Origin: Dendrophyllia cribrosa
Lineage: Eukaryota; Cnidaria; Anthozoa; Scleractinia; Dendrophylliidae
Direction of reading: 5' to 3'
DNA: 64,000 nt
Assembly: GCA_024195265.1 (NCBI GenBank)
Contig: JAJLRJ010000004.1
Coordinates: 6,300,595 to 6,364,594, forward strand
The notes under the pieces are model-generated. The model was given only the letters and a program-made list of their open reading frames with translations, was not told the DNA's origin and ran no database searches. Below are positions 63,601 through 64,000 of this stretch, in pieces. The position numbers and the translations under genes were made by a program. Position 1 is the first letter of the stretch; the number at the start of each line of letters is the position of its first letter.

Positions 63601-64000
63601 TTCTGCAAAAATCGCTGACTTTTTTGTGTTTATTGGGTATCTCAATTTGAAAGACTTTCTAGTCAATGCTCACAACTGCTAGTTAAGGCAATGTTCGCAC
63701 GATTGAGAAAGTTACAATTTTTTAAAGCAGTGGAGTCTTGTACGGGCGGTTACGGGCGGTTCAGGTGTCAATGGGTTAATCAAAAAATCTATTTTTCTTA
63801 CAGTTGATAGTTTTGGCTCTTAAACCAGTCAAACAAAAAACCCTTAAGACTAGGAACATGTCATCACTATTTAATTTGAAAACAGGCATATGCATCAAGA
63901 TCTGGGGGGGAGGGTACTAGTTGCTGGCCCACATTTTGTGCAAAGGTGAAAGTTGCATGAAAGTCAACTTCAAGGGGTGGTGATTTTCAAAACTAGACAT
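53641..64000 (+). repeat. Macrosatellite, 1520-bp unit, at least 6.8 copies
   Basis: Units start with TAACCCATTCACACCTGAGG at 53641, 55161, 56681, 58201, 59721, 61241 and 62761, exactly 1520 bp apart. The array runs off the window. Copies are almost identical. One site reads TTGCTTGC in copies 1, 2 and 7 but TCGCTTG in copies 3-6, and copy 5 alone has CTATTCCTAACC near 61173. Open frames of 66-107 codons recur in every unit but have no recognised domain and overlap on both strands, so they are not called genes. Confidence 0.97.
54960..55125. repeat. CCCTAA telomere-like motifs in the satellite flank (first copy)
   Basis: The unit's 0.5-kb flank contains scattered ACCTAACCCTAAG, TACCCTAG, CTAACCCTAG and CTATCCCTAACCCTAACT words. 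These are degenerate relatives of the TTAGGG telomere repeat and recur in every unit. Confidence 0.75.

Overview
This is eukaryotic, animal nuclear DNA, most likely from an anthozoan cnidarian such as a stony coral or anemone. The evidence is AT-rich sequence, GT-AG introns, one intron-split metazoan signalling gene, and dense cnidarian-style repeats (BEL/Pao LTR element, Penelope-like fragments, many short TIR and foldback elements). No bacterial, viral-genome or organellar features were seen. The taxon is inferred from style, not proven. LAYOUT. 1-14.4 kb is repeat-rich and has no convincing coding exon. It holds a SINE-like block carrying a 52-bp perfect palindrome with a 9-bp target duplication (527-596), a 1.5-kb TAG/CAG tract (1898-3444), foldback and MITE copies (5.1-5.9 kb, 7.75-7.98 kb), and an exact 114-bp tandem duplication (10008-10235). 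14456-21700 is a complete, very young BEL/Pao retrotransposon on the minus strand. It has 415-bp LTRs that differ at one site and a 5-bp ATATA duplication. Its single polyprotein frame is broken by three in-frame stops. 22.1-27.9 kb is a nest of mobile DNA: Penelope-like fragments facing outward, a composite inverted-repeat element, a diverged tandem array, and a 997-bp Mutator-like MITE with a 9-bp duplication. THE HOST GENE. 28428-43765 (+) is one gene reconstructed from eight coding exons, with every junction phase-compatible, giving 6861 nt and 2286 aa. It has an N-terminal TPR array, a coiled coil, a death effector domain (DED) alone on a phase 1-1 exon, a long Ser/Thr-rich linker, a second charged coiled coil, and a C-terminal CHY zinc finger, CTCHY zinc finger and RING-H2 module of the RCHY1/PIRH2 E3 ubiquitin ligase type. 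I know of no standard family with this TPR-DED-CHY-RING architecture. It is the best candidate here for a new system: a death-fold-recruited ubiquitin ligase, possibly in innate immune or apoptotic signalling (inference). AFTER THE GENE. A Harbinger-like MITE (TTA duplication) lies 24 bp past the stop codon. It is itself interrupted by a 5.5-kb TTAA-flanked DNA transposon (44048-49559) with near-identical 378-bp inverted repeats and a 796-codon transposase-like frame. 49.6-53.2 kb shows no recognisable gene. 53641 to the window end is a macrosatellite of 1520-bp units (six full copies and a seventh cut by the window edge). Each unit is a 1.02-kb TIR element plus 0.5 kb of flank containing CCCTAA-type telomere-like motifs.
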